DNA of 64,000 nucleotides from Carboxylicivirga taeanensis (GTDB lineage: Bacteria > Bacteroidota > Bacteroidia > Bacteroidales > Marinilabiliaceae): the NCBI RefSeq assembly GCF_051851475.1, contig NZ_JBPUSJ010000017.1:15406-79405 (forward strand). The letters are read 5' to 3'. The position numbers and the translations under genes are program-made. Position 1 is the first letter of the stretch; each line of letters begins with the position of its first letter. Positions 17,494-26,066 of this stretch are shown here, piece after piece. The notes beneath the pieces are model-generated. The model was not told where the DNA came from, did not search any database, and was given only the letters and a program-made list of their open reading frames with translations.

Positions 17494-18306
17494 ATGAAGA
17501 AAGTAATAAACAAATGGCCTTTAGGACTTAGCCTACTGCTTTTATTAGCAGTAGTTTATAGCTGTTCAACAGTGCCTTTAACCGGTCGAAAGCAACTCAA
17601 TCTGGTTTCTGATGCTGAAATGATGTCTATGAGTTTCACCCAGTACGACCAGTTTCTGAAAGAGAATAAGTTATCGACTAATAAGGAGCAAACAGAAATG
17701 GTTAAAAGGGTGGGGAAACGAATTGCTGCGGCCGTGGAAAAATACATGACCGATAATGGCTACGCGGATCACATCAAGGATTTTGCCTGGGAGTTTAACC
17801 TGGTTGAGGATGACGTGCCCAATGCCTGGTGCATGCCTGGTGGGAAGGTGGTTTTTTACACCGGCATCTTGCCATTAACAAAAGATGAAGAAGGCCTGGC
17901 GGTTGTAATGGGGCACGAAATTGCCCATGCTGTGGCCAAGCATGGTAATGAGCGGATGAGTCATGAAATGGGTGTGCAAATGGGCGGGGCCGCCCTGTCG
18001 GTAGCGCTTAATGAAAAACCAGAGCAAACAAAAGCTTTGTACATGGCTGCTTTTGGCTTGGGCTCGCAGGTGGGCTTTATGTTGCCTTATTCGCGTACGC
18101 ACGAAACAGAAGCCGATAAGATGGGCCTTATTTTTATGGCAATGGCGGGCTATAATCCGCAGGCCGCTGTTCCTTTCTGGAAGCGCATGGCTGATAGTGG
18201 CGGACAAAAACCACCTGAGTTTTTGAGTACGCACCCGGCAGATGATACAAGGGTTAAAAATCTCCAGGCTTACATGCCCGAAGCTCTAAAATATTATAAA
18301 AAATAG
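17494..18306 (+). CDS. M48 family metalloprotease, lipoprotein (LoiP/BepA-like)
   Basis: This 270-residue protein has an N-terminal leader with a lipobox ('VVYSC', Cys24) followed by 'STVPLTGRKQLNLVSD', typical of lipidated M48 proteases. The catalytic motif HEIAH is at residues 141-145 and the third ligand Glu204 is in 'HETEAD'. The family phrases 'PNAWCMPGGKVVFYTGIL' and 'LSTHPADDTRVKNL' are present. It should act in the periplasm on misfolded envelope proteins (family knowledge). There is no TPR extension, so it is closer in size to LoiP than to BepA. It is a single gene with its own terminator. Confidence 0.93.
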   Translation: MKKVINKWPLGLSLLLLLAVVYSCSTVPLTGRKQLNLVSDAEMMSMSFTQYDQFLKENKLSTNKEQTEMVKRVGKRIAAAVEKYMTDNGYADHIKDFAWEFNLVEDDVPNAWCMPGGKVVFYTGILPLTKDEEGLAVVMGHEIAHAVAKHGNERMSHEMGVQMGGAALSVALNEKPEQTKALYMAAFGLGSQVGFMLPYSRTHETEADKMGLIFMAMAGYNPQAAVPFWKRMADSGGQKPPEFLSTHPADDTRVKNLQAYMPEALKYYKK

Positions 18307-18314
18307 CTGAAAGG

Positions 18315-18343
18315 AAGCGCTCAGGAAACTGGGCGCTTTTGTT
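18315..18343 (+). terminator. Rho-independent terminator after the M48 gene
   Basis: AAGCGCTCAG (18315-18324) pairs with CTGGGCGCTT (18329-18338) with one T-G pair and a GAAA tetraloop. TTTTGTTT follows. Confidence 0.87.
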
Positions 18344-18346
18344 TAT

Positions 18347-18847
18347 TCAGAAGTTATAGCCTAAGCTAAGCGATGGGGCAATAAAGTATTGCAGACCAAA
18401 TATCGCATTGGCGCCGGCTCTGATTACCAAACCGCCCGCCTTTTGATAGCGGTACATCATGGGCAGAAAAATTCCATAGGCCACAATATTATTATCTTCA
18501 TAGGTATAATCATTAATGCTGATAATGCCTCCGGCCCCAAATTCGAGGTGATGATGCCTCAGACCGGCACTGAGCCAATTGATGGAAAATGGTATGTTGG
18601 TGGTGGATTTGAAATTAGAGGATAGTCCGATTTTAAAAGAAAGTTGGTAGAGTCTGTCAATGTAACGTTCATATACAAGGGTGGGATAACCATAATTGTA
18701 TTTGGCAGAGTTCATAATAACTCCTTCAATGTAGATCACATTGTTTTTGAATCTACTTAACTCAGAATGGCTCAACTCTTTTTCTTGGGCCCAGAATGTG
18801 GTTGTACTAAATATGAAAAGCACCAGGCTGATTAGTATCATTTTCAT
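18347..18847 (-). CDS. Secreted outer-membrane beta-barrel-like protein, unknown
   Basis: This 166-residue protein has a clear signal peptide ending in 'TTTFWAQEKE'. After that come alternating amphipathic strands ('LVYERYIDRLYQLSFKIGLSS', 'HHLEFGAGGIISI', 'YRYQKAGGLVIRAGANAIFG') and a terminal 'APSLSLGYNF' ending in Phe. This is the usual signature of a small outer-membrane barrel. No family was recognised. It resembles the many porin-like barrels of Bacteroidota that follow the OMP_b-brl theme. It is convergent with the M48 gene and seems to be a single-gene unit. Confidence 0.75.
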   Translation of the reverse strand: MKMILISLVLFIFSTTTFWAQEKELSHSELSRFKNNVIYIEGVIMNSAKYNYGYPTLVYERYIDRLYQLSFKIGLSSNFKSTTNIPFSINWLSAGLRHHHLEFGAGGIISINDYTYEDNNIVAYGIFLPMMYRYQKAGGLVIRAGANAIFGLQYFIAPSLSLGYNF

Positions 18848-19195
18848 AGATTCAGATTGTTTAGACGGTTGTTAGCTGTGTTTCTTAGCAAGTTGCTTAT
18901 TGTGGTAATACTTATTTAGCACATAAAAGTTACACTCTTGTTTTAATTTAAATAATTGCTTGATTAACAGGTTGATGTTTCGACTAAGTGGTTGTTGTAT
19001 AGATCAATGGCGAGAGTGTGATTTGATCGTAAGAAATAGTTAAACATTACTGGCAGGAGCAGATGGCAATGCAAAGGCTTGTTAGTGCTTGCAGATGTTT
19101 CAGGTTCATCAAAGAAATAATGCTTGAACACTCAGGAAATTATGAGTACATTCAGCATTTCTATTGAATTTAGAACTAAATAGCGATTCATTACT
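18848..19195. other. 348-bp intergenic region, nothing definite
   Basis: AT-rich spacer between two divergent genes. I see no ORF of note, no strong hairpin with a T-run and no full TTTG-N19-TAnnTTTG promoter. It must hold the promoters of both flanking genes. Confidence 0.5.
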
Positions 19196-19774
19196 ATGAA
19201 AAAGAGATGCATGTGGTGCAGTGGTTCAGAACTATATATGGCCTACCACGATCAGGAGTGGGGAGTGCCTTTGCACGATGACAAAAAGCTTTTTGAATTT
19301 CTTATTTTGGAAGGTTTTCAGGCCGGATTGAGCTGGTCGACTATTTTGAACAAGCGAGAAGCCTTCCGCCAGGCCTTTGATGGGTTTGATGCCGTTAAAA
19401 TAGCGAATTACCAGGTCGACAAAGTAGAAGAGTTAATGCTCAATGCGGGCATTATCAGAAATCGTCTGAAGATCAATGCGGCCATTAAAAATGCACAGGC
19501 CTTTTTGAAGATCCAAAAAGAGCAAGGCTCTTTTGATAGCTACATCTGGCAGTTTACCAATGGGCGTACTATTTTAAACACCTTTACTTCCGATAAAGAC
19601 ATTCCGGCAACTACAGAACTATCCGATGCCATGAGCAAACAGATGAAGAAAGACGGTTTTTCTTTTGTTGGCAGCACCATTTGTTATGCCTTTATGCAGG
19701 CAACCGGTATGGTTAATGACCATGTTGTGAGTTGTTATCGCTATGCAGAATGTGCCAGTCTGAGTGAGGAGTAA
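19196..19774 (+). CDS. tag: DNA-3-methyladenine glycosylase I
   Basis: This 192-residue protein starts MKKRCMWCSGSELYMAYHDQEWGVPLHDDKKLFEFL (positions 1-36) and matches Tag throughout: 'EGFQAGLSWSTILNKREAFRQAFDGFD', 'KKDGFSFVGSTICYAFMQATGMVNDHV' and a C-terminal 'CYRYAEC' (partly quoted). The N-terminal Cys and the His/Cys residues near the C-terminus form the zinc site of this family. It removes 3-methyladenine from alkylated DNA as the first step of base excision repair in the cytoplasm. The length is normal. It is a single gene with no helicase or ada neighbour. Confidence 0.95.
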   Translation: MKKRCMWCSGSELYMAYHDQEWGVPLHDDKKLFEFLILEGFQAGLSWSTILNKREAFRQAFDGFDAVKIANYQVDKVEELMLNAGIIRNRLKINAAIKNAQAFLKIQKEQGSFDSYIWQFTNGRTILNTFTSDKDIPATTELSDAMSKQMKKDGFSFVGSTICYAFMQATGMVNDHVVSCYRYAECASLSEE

Positions 19775-19861
19775 GAAACCTTATTCAAATATGCCCGGCT
19801 ATTTGTGTATTTAAATTGATATTTCTTCCTACTTTTAAACATCTAACTAAAAGTGAACTTT

Positions 19862-21262
19862 ATGAGCCAACGATTGCTTATTTCAATGTTATTGCTGCAG
19901 GTGTTTGGTTTTCAGTTGTATGCTGAAAGCACAGACTCATTAAAGACTCAGGTCTATACTTACAAAATATTCCGGGAGATTGGCAGTACATCCTGGATAC
20001 ATACCCAGGAAGCTTTTGCGGAGGCCGAAGCCATGCATGCAGATGTTATTCTATTGCACATGAATACCTATGGGGGGCAGGTTGTTTTTGCCGATTCTAT
20101 CCGCACAAAGATTCTCAACAGTACTATTCCGGTCCATGTGTTCATCGATAACAATGCGGCTTCTGCCGGTGCGCTAATTTCCATTGCCTGCGATAGTATT
20201 TATATGCGTTCGGGGGCCAATATTGGGGCTGCTACAGTGGTGAATCAAAGTGGTGAAAAAATGCCCGATAAATACCAGTCATACATGCGTTCGACCATCC
20301 GTGCAACGGCCGAAGCGCATGGTAAAGACACCATTGTTACAGGCAAAGATACCACCTATGTATGGCGACGCGACCCGCACATTGCTGAGGCTATGGTGGA
20401 TGAGAGCATTTATATTGAAAATGTGGTTGATACAGGCAAAATATTAACCTTTACCACTTTGGAGGCCATAGAAAATGGTTTTTGTGAAGGACAGGCCAAT
20501 AACATTGAGGATGTGTTAAGGCAACTAAAAATCTACAATTACGAGATCACCACCTTCAAGCCTTCTTTTTACGATGGTTTAAAAGGATTTTTAACCAGTC
20601 CCATTTTACAGGGGATTCTTATTTTGGTAATAATCGGGGGGATCTATTTTGAGTTACAAACACCCGGTGTTGGCTTTCCCTTGCTGGCGGCTTGTATTGC
20701 GGCAGTTCTCTATTTTTCGCCTTTGTACATCGATGGCCTGGCGGCTAACTGGGAGATAATCATCTTTATTATTGGATTGGTGCTCATTGGTCTGGAGGTG
20801 TTTGTGATTCCCGGATTTGGTATTGCCGGTGTATCAGGAATAATCCTTGTTGTTGGAGGACTGACTTTAAGCTTACTTGATAACGATGTATTTAATTTTG
20901 ATGGGGTTGGCTTCAATAAGCTGTTGGAAGCGTTAGGCATCGTACTTTCGGGTTTATTTGGTTCCTTGCTGGGTATTATCTACCTCAGTAAAAAACTGCT
21001 GTCATCCTCAACTTTTGGAGCACGCATTGCCCTTCAAACAGAGGAGAACATAGAATTAGGTTATATTGGAGTCGAAGCCTCATTAAAAGAGTTTATTGGC
21101 AGCGAGGGAGTGGCTTATACAACCTTAAGGCCTTCTGGTAAAATAACCATTGATGATGAACAATACGATGCAGTGGCCGAATCGGGCTATATTGAAAAGG
21201 GAACGAAGGTGAAAGTGGTGCGTTTTGTGCACGGGCAATTATATGTGATGGTGCAAAAATAG
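19862..21262 (+). CDS. NfeD family membrane-bound ClpP-class serine protease
   Basis: From ATG 19862 it encodes 466 residues (a GTG at 19853 would add three). It has a signal sequence, then a ClpP-like protease domain with the nucleophile Ser101 in 'NNAASAGALIS' and a catalytic Lys candidate in 'MPDKYQSYMRS'. Next come four or five membrane segments (about 235-370) and a C-terminal OB-fold NfeD domain ending 'GTKVKVVRFVHGQLYVMVQK'. This is the long NfeD (NfeD1b-type) architecture, which usually pairs with a stomatin/flotillin gene. No such partner is adjacent here. It probably cleaves membrane proteins outside the cytoplasm. The trp leader promoter overlaps its stop codon region. Confidence 0.9.
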   Translation: MSQRLLISMLLLQVFGFQLYAESTDSLKTQVYTYKIFREIGSTSWIHTQEAFAEAEAMHADVILLHMNTYGGQVVFADSIRTKILNSTIPVHVFIDNNAASAGALISIACDSIYMRSGANIGAATVVNQSGEKMPDKYQSYMRSTIRATAEAHGKDTIVTGKDTTYVWRRDPHIAEAMVDESIYIENVVDTGKILTFTTLEAIENGFCEGQANNIEDVLRQLKIYNYEITTFKPSFYDGLKGFLTSPILQGILILVIIGGIYFELQTPGVGFPLLAACIAAVLYFSPLYIDGLAANWEIIIFIIGLVLIGLEVFVIPGFGIAGVSGIILVVGGLTLSLLDNDVFNFDGVGFNKLLEALGIVLSGLFGSLLGIIYLSKKLLSSSTFGARIALQTEENIELGYIGVEASLKEFIGSEGVAYTTLRPSGKITIDDEQYDAVAESGYIEKGTKVKVVRFVHGQLYVMVQK

Positions 21263-21272
21263 TGCATTAAAT

Positions 21273-21303
21273 TTTGCTCCGTTCGGTCAAAATAGTAATA
21301 TTG
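21273..21303 (+). promoter_or_regulatory. Bacteroidota-type promoter of the trpB leader
   Basis: TTTG (21273-21276), a 19-bp spacer and TAATATTG (21296-21303) match TTTG-N19-TAnnTTTG with one mismatch. A transcript starting near 21310 would include the leader peptide at 21322, the terminator and trpB. Confidence 0.72.
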
Positions 21304-21321
21304 CACTCAAAGAAAATTGAA

Positions 21322-21387
21322 ATGATAAATCAACTGTTTCATGCGTATTGGTGGCGTTGCTCTACTTTAAACAAAGTGGAACAGTAG
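21322..21387 (+). CDS. trpL: trp leader peptide (21 residues, tandem Trp codons)
   Basis: ATG 21322 to TAG 21385-21387 encodes MINQLFHAYWWRCSTLNK followed by VEQ. Two adjacent TGG codons lie at 21349-21354. The ORF lies between a good promoter and a strong terminator that precedes trpB, which is the layout of a transcription-attenuation leader. Tandem Trp codons in a 21-residue peptide directly upstream of a tryptophan synthase gene are very unlikely by chance. The peptide would have no function of its own and would act through ribosome position. Confidence 0.82.
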   Translation: MINQLFHAYWWRCSTLNKVEQ

Positions 21388-21443
21388 GTGTATACTATAA
21401 AATTTTAAAGTAAGCCGCAGGATTTCCACCTGCGGCTTTTTTT
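21363..21443 (+). promoter_or_regulatory. Trp attenuator: antiterminator and intrinsic terminator
   Basis: Terminator: AAGCCGCAGG (21412-21421) pairs with CCTGCGGCTT (21429-21438), then T's to 21443. Candidate antiterminator: TACTTTAAA (21363-21371, inside the leader ORF) pairs perfectly with TTTAAAGTA (21404-21412) and can extend, with small bulges, through GCT 21359-21361 with AGC 21413-21415 into the terminator arm. A ribosome stalled on the Trp codons would leave 21363-21371 free. A ribosome at the stop codon would cover it and allow termination. Confidence 0.75.
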
Positions 21444-21509
21444 ATATGTAATTATTAATCAAGGTCTTTAAGTTGATGTTTTAAACTAAAGGTCTAAAAA
21501 AAGAATTAA

Positions 21510-22736
21510 ATGGATAAATCATTATTGGCCAGTGCAGCAATGCCCGATAAAGATGGCTTTTTTGGCGAATTTGGTGGTTGTTTTGTACCGCCCATGCTGG
21601 AGCCTATCATGAAGGAGATTGCCGAGGCCTACGAAAAAATTAAAGACGATCCGGTGTTTAAAGAGGAATTATATTATTTGCAAAAACACTACACCGGACG
21701 CCCATCTCCTGTATTTCATGCTAAAAACCTTTCTGAAAAGCTGGGCGGCGCGCAAATCTACCTCAAGCGCGAAGACTTAAACCATACCGGAGCACATAAA
21801 ATCAACCATTGTTTGGGAGAAGCCCTGTTGGCCAAAAAAATGGGGAAGAAAAAGCTCATTGCCGAAACCGGAGCCGGACAACACGGTGTTGCTTTGGCCA
21901 CAGCCGCTGCTTTGGTAGGATTAGAGTGCGATATTTACATGGGTGAAGTAGATATTCGCAAGGAGTATCCCAATGTGGTTAGAATGCGCATCTTAGGTGC
22001 GAATGTAATTCCGGCAACTCATGGATTAAAAACATTAAAAGAAGCAGTTGATTCGGCATTTGAGGCTTACCTGAAAGACCCGGTCAACCAGTTGTATGCC
22101 ATTGGCTCCGTTGTAGGGCCACATCCCTTCCCAATGATGGTGCGTGATTTTCAGGCAGTAATTGGCCGCGAAGCCAAAGAGCAGTTCCAGGAGATGACAG
22201 GCCGGTTGCCCGATAACCTGGTAGCTTGTGTAGGCGGAGGTTCTAATGCCATGGGATTGTTTACTGCTTTTCTCAATGATGAAAGCGTGGCTATTTATGG
22301 TGTTGAACCGGCTGGAACCAGCTTTAAAACAGGCGATCATGCGGCTACGCTTACGCTGGGAAAGCCAGGGATGATTCATGGCTTTAAATGTTACCTGCTT
22401 CAGGACGATAAGGGAGAGCCGGCACCGGTTAATACGGTGGCATCGGGTCTGGACTATCCGGGTGTCGGACCACAGCATTCCTACCTGAAAGACATTGCGC
22501 GCGTTAATTATGAAACCATTAATGATAAAGAGGCCATTGATGCTTTTATGCAGCTGGCTCGCACAGAAGGCATCATTCCTGCACTCGAAAGCGCACATGC
22601 TGTGGCTTATGCCATGAAATTAGCACAAAACCTCCCTAAGGAGCAAACCATATTGGTGAATCTGTCTGGACGTGGCGATAAGGACATTGACTATGTGGTG
22701 GAAAAATTTGGAAAAGATTATGGGATAGAGCAGTAG
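21510..22736 (+). CDS. trpB: Tryptophan synthase beta subunit
   Basis: This 408-residue protein has the TrpB1 signatures 'GFFGEFGGCFVPPMLEP', 'LKREDLNHTGAHKINHCLGE' with the PLP lysine Lys97, 'AETGAGQHGVA' with the catalytic Glu, 'CVGGGSNAMG' (phosphate loop) and 'NLSGRGDKDIDYV' at the C-terminus. It condenses indole with serine to tryptophan, normally together with TrpA. trpA is not adjacent, so this is a stand-alone trpB. Its expression is probably controlled by the Trp leader and terminator directly upstream. A terminator follows. Confidence 0.96.
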   Translation: MDKSLLASAAMPDKDGFFGEFGGCFVPPMLEPIMKEIAEAYEKIKDDPVFKEELYYLQKHYTGRPSPVFHAKNLSEKLGGAQIYLKREDLNHTGAHKINHCLGEALLAKKMGKKKLIAETGAGQHGVALATAAALVGLECDIYMGEVDIRKEYPNVVRMRILGANVIPATHGLKTLKEAVDSAFEAYLKDPVNQLYAIGSVVGPHPFPMMVRDFQAVIGREAKEQFQEMTGRLPDNLVACVGGGSNAMGLFTAFLNDESVAIYGVEPAGTSFKTGDHAATLTLGKPGMIHGFKCYLLQDDKGEPAPVNTVASGLDYPGVGPQHSYLKDIARVNYETINDKEAIDAFMQLARTEGIIPALESAHAVAYAMKLAQNLPKEQTILVNLSGRGDKDIDYVVEKFGKDYGIEQ

Positions 22737-22758
22737 GCTGAATCAATCTTTTATTGCT

Positions 22759-22794
22759 AACCTGTCAGGAGTTGCAGCCTGACAGGTTTTTTAT
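22759..22794 (+). terminator. Rho-independent terminator after trpB
   Basis: AACCTGTCAGG (22759-22769) pairs perfectly with CCTGACAGGTT (22778-22788) across an 8-nt loop. T's follow to 22792. Confidence 0.92.
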
Positions 22795-22927
22795 TGCCCA
22801 ATTGTAAGGGCCAGGCTCATGCTGACTTGGTTTCAGTGTTTTTGGGAAATTTGCCTGTCAGATCTTTCCTTTGGCCAGATAGAGGCCAATTATGTAAGAC
22901 GTAAAAATTAAATTTGTGGCTCAAAAA

Positions 22928-23509
22928 ATGATAACCTTGAGTACACATCAAATACAAATAAGTGCCTTTCAGGATTGGATGAAGTGTGCAGTATTAGACA
23001 TTGCCAATCAAGAGCTTGGAGAGGGCTACTTTAAAAGTGTTCTGGATGAGCTGAAAGGCTACGCTTTAACCATCAATTGCCTTTTTAAAGGGCAGTACCT
23101 CATAGGATTTAGCCTGTCTTACAGGTGTAGTTTAGGGCAGTTCATCGATGCTACCCAAAGTCACATGTCAATAAGTTTGTCTTCCTCAGCCCGTATCCTT
23201 GTTGTCAAAACCATTGTGGTAAAGGCAGAACATCAGCGCAAAGGATGCGGTACCGGTTTGCTCAAGCACTTGATAGAAGAGGCCTTTAGGGAGGACACCA
23301 AAGCGATACTGGCGCTTGGCTGGAAGAGCAAAAGTGGGGTAAACATACAGCACCTGATGGCTACCTTTGGTTTTGAAGAACGATGCGAAATCAAGGAGTT
23401 TTGGAAGTCAGGAAGTGAGAAGTATCAATATCAATGTCCCGATTGCGGACATCCCTGTAACTGCTCGGCCATCATTTATTCAAAACTATTAAGCAATAGC
23501 AATTCGTAG
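22928..23509 (+). CDS. GNAT family N-acetyltransferase with Cys-rich C-terminus
   Basis: From ATG 22928 it encodes 193 residues. A GTG at 22916 would add four, but it lies inside a -7 element (TAAATTTG, 22909-22916). Motif A of the GNAT fold is clear: 'RILVVKTIVVKAEHQRKGCGTGLLKHLI' (about residues 91-118, quoted by range), with the QRKGCG acetyl-CoA loop. The C-terminus adds 'CPDCGHPCNCSA', a compact four-Cys cluster that could bind zinc or form disulfides. The substrate is unknown. It is followed by hrpB on the same strand 36 bp away. Confidence 0.82.
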   Translation: MITLSTHQIQISAFQDWMKCAVLDIANQELGEGYFKSVLDELKGYALTINCLFKGQYLIGFSLSYRCSLGQFIDATQSHMSISLSSSARILVVKTIVVKAEHQRKGCGTGLLKHLIEEAFREDTKAILALGWKSKSGVNIQHLMATFGFEERCEIKEFWKSGSEKYQYQCPDCGHPCNCSAIIYSKLLSNSNS

Positions 23510-23545
23510 CGATTTGCTTACTTTTGCAGTTTAAAGAAAAGAATT

Positions 23546-26029
23546 GTGCATTTTAATCCTTATAACATCAACCTGCCAATAACTGAGGTTATTGGTGAGG
23601 TACAAGCTCATTTAAAGGCCGGTAACACCTTAATTGTGAATGCACCTCCGGGGGCAGGAAAAAGTACGCTTTTGCCTCTTGCATTACTGGAGGAGGTATG
23701 GCTTAATGGCCAGAAAATCATTATGCTGGAACCACGTCGTTTGGCAGCAAAAACCATTGCCCTGCGCCTGGCCAATCTGTTGGGCGAGAAAGTGGGACAG
23801 CGAGTGGGTTACCGCATTCGTTTTGATAACTGTGTGGGTCCGGATACGCAGTTGCAAGTAGTGACTGAAGGGATTTTGACCCGTATGTTGCAGCAGGATA
23901 ATGCCCTGGAAGGGGTTGGCCTGGTAATTTTTGATGAGTTCCATGAGCGCAGCTTGTTTGCCGATACGGCTTTAGCATTAGCCCGGGAGGCCCAGCAGGT
24001 ATTGCGGCCCGACTTGCGCCTGATGATCATGTCGGCAACACTTGATATGCCTCAATTACAGCGATTGTTGGATGCACCTTCTGTGGTGAGTAAAGGCCGG
24101 CAATTTCCGGTGCAGTTGATTCATGAAGGTGAGAGTGATGTAACGCTATTGCCCGAACTGACAGCAAAAGTGGTATCGAAAGCTGTAAAGGAACAGGAGG
24201 GCGATATATTGGTATTTCTGCCCGGGGAGGCCGAAATAAAAAACTGTGAGGCCATTCTTAAGCGTGCACACCGGTCTATCTCCATTCATCCGCTCTATGG
24301 ACAGTTATCGCCCAATAAGCAGTATGCCGCCATTATGCCGCATAAAGAGGGCAAACGGAAAATTATTTTGGCCACATCCATTGCCGAAACCAGTTTGACC
24401 ATCGAGGGAATTAAGGTGGTGGTGGATTGTGGTTTTAGCCGGACGATGCGCTTCAACCCCAATTCAGGTTTGTCCAGACTGGAAACAGTCGACATTACCC
24501 TAGATTCGGCCGATCAGCGGGCCGGACGTGCCGGCCGATTAGGTCCCGGTGTTTGCTACCGCATGTGGACTAAAGCCACACATAATCGCCTGCAGGCCCA
24601 TCGCACTCCCGAAATCGAAGAGGCCGATTTAGCCACTCTGGTCCTCGAAATGGCCTGTTGGGGCGTTGACGACATCACCCGCCTAACCTGGTTGACGCCA
24701 CCTCCCAAAGGACATGTGGCGCAGGCAAGAGAGCTATTGCATCAGCTGGAAGCCCTGGAGAACAACCGTATTACAGCACATGGCAAAGCCATTCACCAGC
24801 TGCCTTGTCATCCGCGACTGGCGCACATGTTATTGATGGCTGAGGAAGAGGAACTAAGTGCGTTAGCCTGCGATGTTGCTGCCTTGTTGGAAGAGCGCGA
24901 TCCCCTGGGTAAGGAAGCCGGTATTGATATTAATACCCGCATTGAAGCACTCAGACGATATAGAACGGGCGAGCTGAAAAACAAAAAACTTAGCCGCATT
25001 GCAAAAATAGCGGAGCAGTACCGAAGAATTTTAAAGGTGGATGAAGAGAACACCGCCGTTGATCCGTATGAAACAGGACTATTACTTGTTTTTGCCTATC
25101 CCGAGCGCATTGCACATGCAAAGCCCGGAAACAATGCCCAGTTTAAGTTGGCCAATGGCAGTATAGCAGCCGCCGGTCATCAGGATGATTTGGCTCATGA
25201 AGCGTGGTTGGCCATTGCCAATGTAAATGCGCGCGATGGCGTAGGAAAGATCTTTTTAGCATCTCCGTTAAATCCAAAGGATTTAGCTCCTTTGGTAAAA
25301 TCGGTGGATGCCATTAGCTGGGATACAAAGCAAGGCGGTTTCAAGGCGCAAACAGAGCTTCGGATTGGCAGTATAGTTTTGCAAAGTAAGCCTTTACGTG
25401 ATTTTGATGAAGACTTAAAAATCAATGCTATATGCGATGCAATCAAGCAGGAGGGGAGCTGGTTACTCGATTTTAACACAGAGCTTGAGCAGTGGCAGAA
25501 TCGGGTACTCAGTCTGCGAAAATGGGATAAAGAACAGTCTTGGCCCGATGTATCAACAGAGCAGCTGTTGGCAACGAATAAGCAATGGCTGGCACCCTAT
25601 TTGGCGGAAGTGAAAAAGCCGGCAGACCTGAAGAAGATAGATTTGAAGAACGTACTGCAGCATCATTTGGATTATGAACTGCAGGCCCGCTTGGATGAGC
25701 TGGCTCCTGAGCGTATTTTGGTTCCAAGTGGCTCTAAGGTCAAGCTTGCCTATAAACCCACCGGAGAAGCTCCTGTTTTAGCTGTGCGCCTTCAGGAAGT
25801 GTTCGGGATGCTGGAAACACCAACCGTATGCAAGCAGCAAATCCAGGTGCTGATGCATTTATTGTCACCGGGCTTCAAACCGGTACAAATTACCAACGAT
25901 TTGAATAGTTTTTGGCGCAATGCCTATTTCGAAGTCCGAAAAGAATTGAAAGCCAGGTATCCCAAACACCATTGGCCGGATAAACCGTTGGAAGCACAAG
26001 CAGTAAGGGGGGTAAAGAGGAAAAAATAG
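23546..26029 (+). CDS. hrpB: ATP-dependent helicase HrpB
   Basis: This 827-residue DEAH-type helicase starts at GTG 23546 (MHFNPYNINLP). The Walker A GAGKST is at residues 36-41 and the motif II variant DEFHER at 130-135. 'MSATLD' and 'QRAGRAGRLGPG' complete the helicase core, and the HrpB-specific C-terminal domain has 'PTGEAPVLAVRLQEVFGM' and 'QVLMHLLSPGFKPVQITNDLNSFW' (about 750-800). The C-terminus ends with a basic RGVKRKK. HrpB members are RNA helicases of unclear target. A -7 element TACTTTTG lies at 23519-23526, 20 bp upstream of the GTG. A terminator follows. Confidence 0.94.
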   Translation: MHFNPYNINLPITEVIGEVQAHLKAGNTLIVNAPPGAGKSTLLPLALLEEVWLNGQKIIMLEPRRLAAKTIALRLANLLGEKVGQRVGYRIRFDNCVGPDTQLQVVTEGILTRMLQQDNALEGVGLVIFDEFHERSLFADTALALAREAQQVLRPDLRLMIMSATLDMPQLQRLLDAPSVVSKGRQFPVQLIHEGESDVTLLPELTAKVVSKAVKEQEGDILVFLPGEAEIKNCEAILKRAHRSISIHPLYGQLSPNKQYAAIMPHKEGKRKIILATSIAETSLTIEGIKVVVDCGFSRTMRFNPNSGLSRLETVDITLDSADQRAGRAGRLGPGVCYRMWTKATHNRLQAHRTPEIEEADLATLVLEMACWGVDDITRLTWLTPPPKGHVAQARELLHQLEALENNRITAHGKAIHQLPCHPRLAHMLLMAEEEELSALACDVAALLEERDPLGKEAGIDINTRIEALRRYRTGELKNKKLSRIAKIAEQYRRILKVDEENTAVDPYETGLLLVFAYPERIAHAKPGNNAQFKLANGSIAAAGHQDDLAHEAWLAIANVNARDGVGKIFLASPLNPKDLAPLVKSVDAISWDTKQGGFKAQTELRIGSIVLQSKPLRDFDEDLKINAICDAIKQEGSWLLDFNTELEQWQNRVLSLRKWDKEQSWPDVSTEQLLATNKQWLAPYLAEVKKPADLKKIDLKNVLQHHLDYELQARLDELAPERILVPSGSKVKLAYKPTGEAPVLAVRLQEVFGMLETPTVCKQQIQVLMHLLSPGFKPVQITNDLNSFWRNAYFEVRKELKARYPKHHWPDKPLEAQAVRGVKRKK

Positions 26030-26034
26030 AGGGT

Positions 26035-26066
26035 AGGTGGCTCAATAATAGCCACCTTTCTTTTTT
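26035..26066 (+). terminator. Rho-independent terminator after hrpB
   Basis: AGGTGGCT (26035-26042) pairs with AGCCACCT (26050-26057). TTCTTTTTT follows on the plus strand. Confidence 0.87.

Noticed and set aside
22035..22598. 187-residue frame on the minus strand inside trpB
   Set aside because: It is antisense to a perfectly conserved enzyme and has no recognisable family. It is a shadow of trpB codon use.
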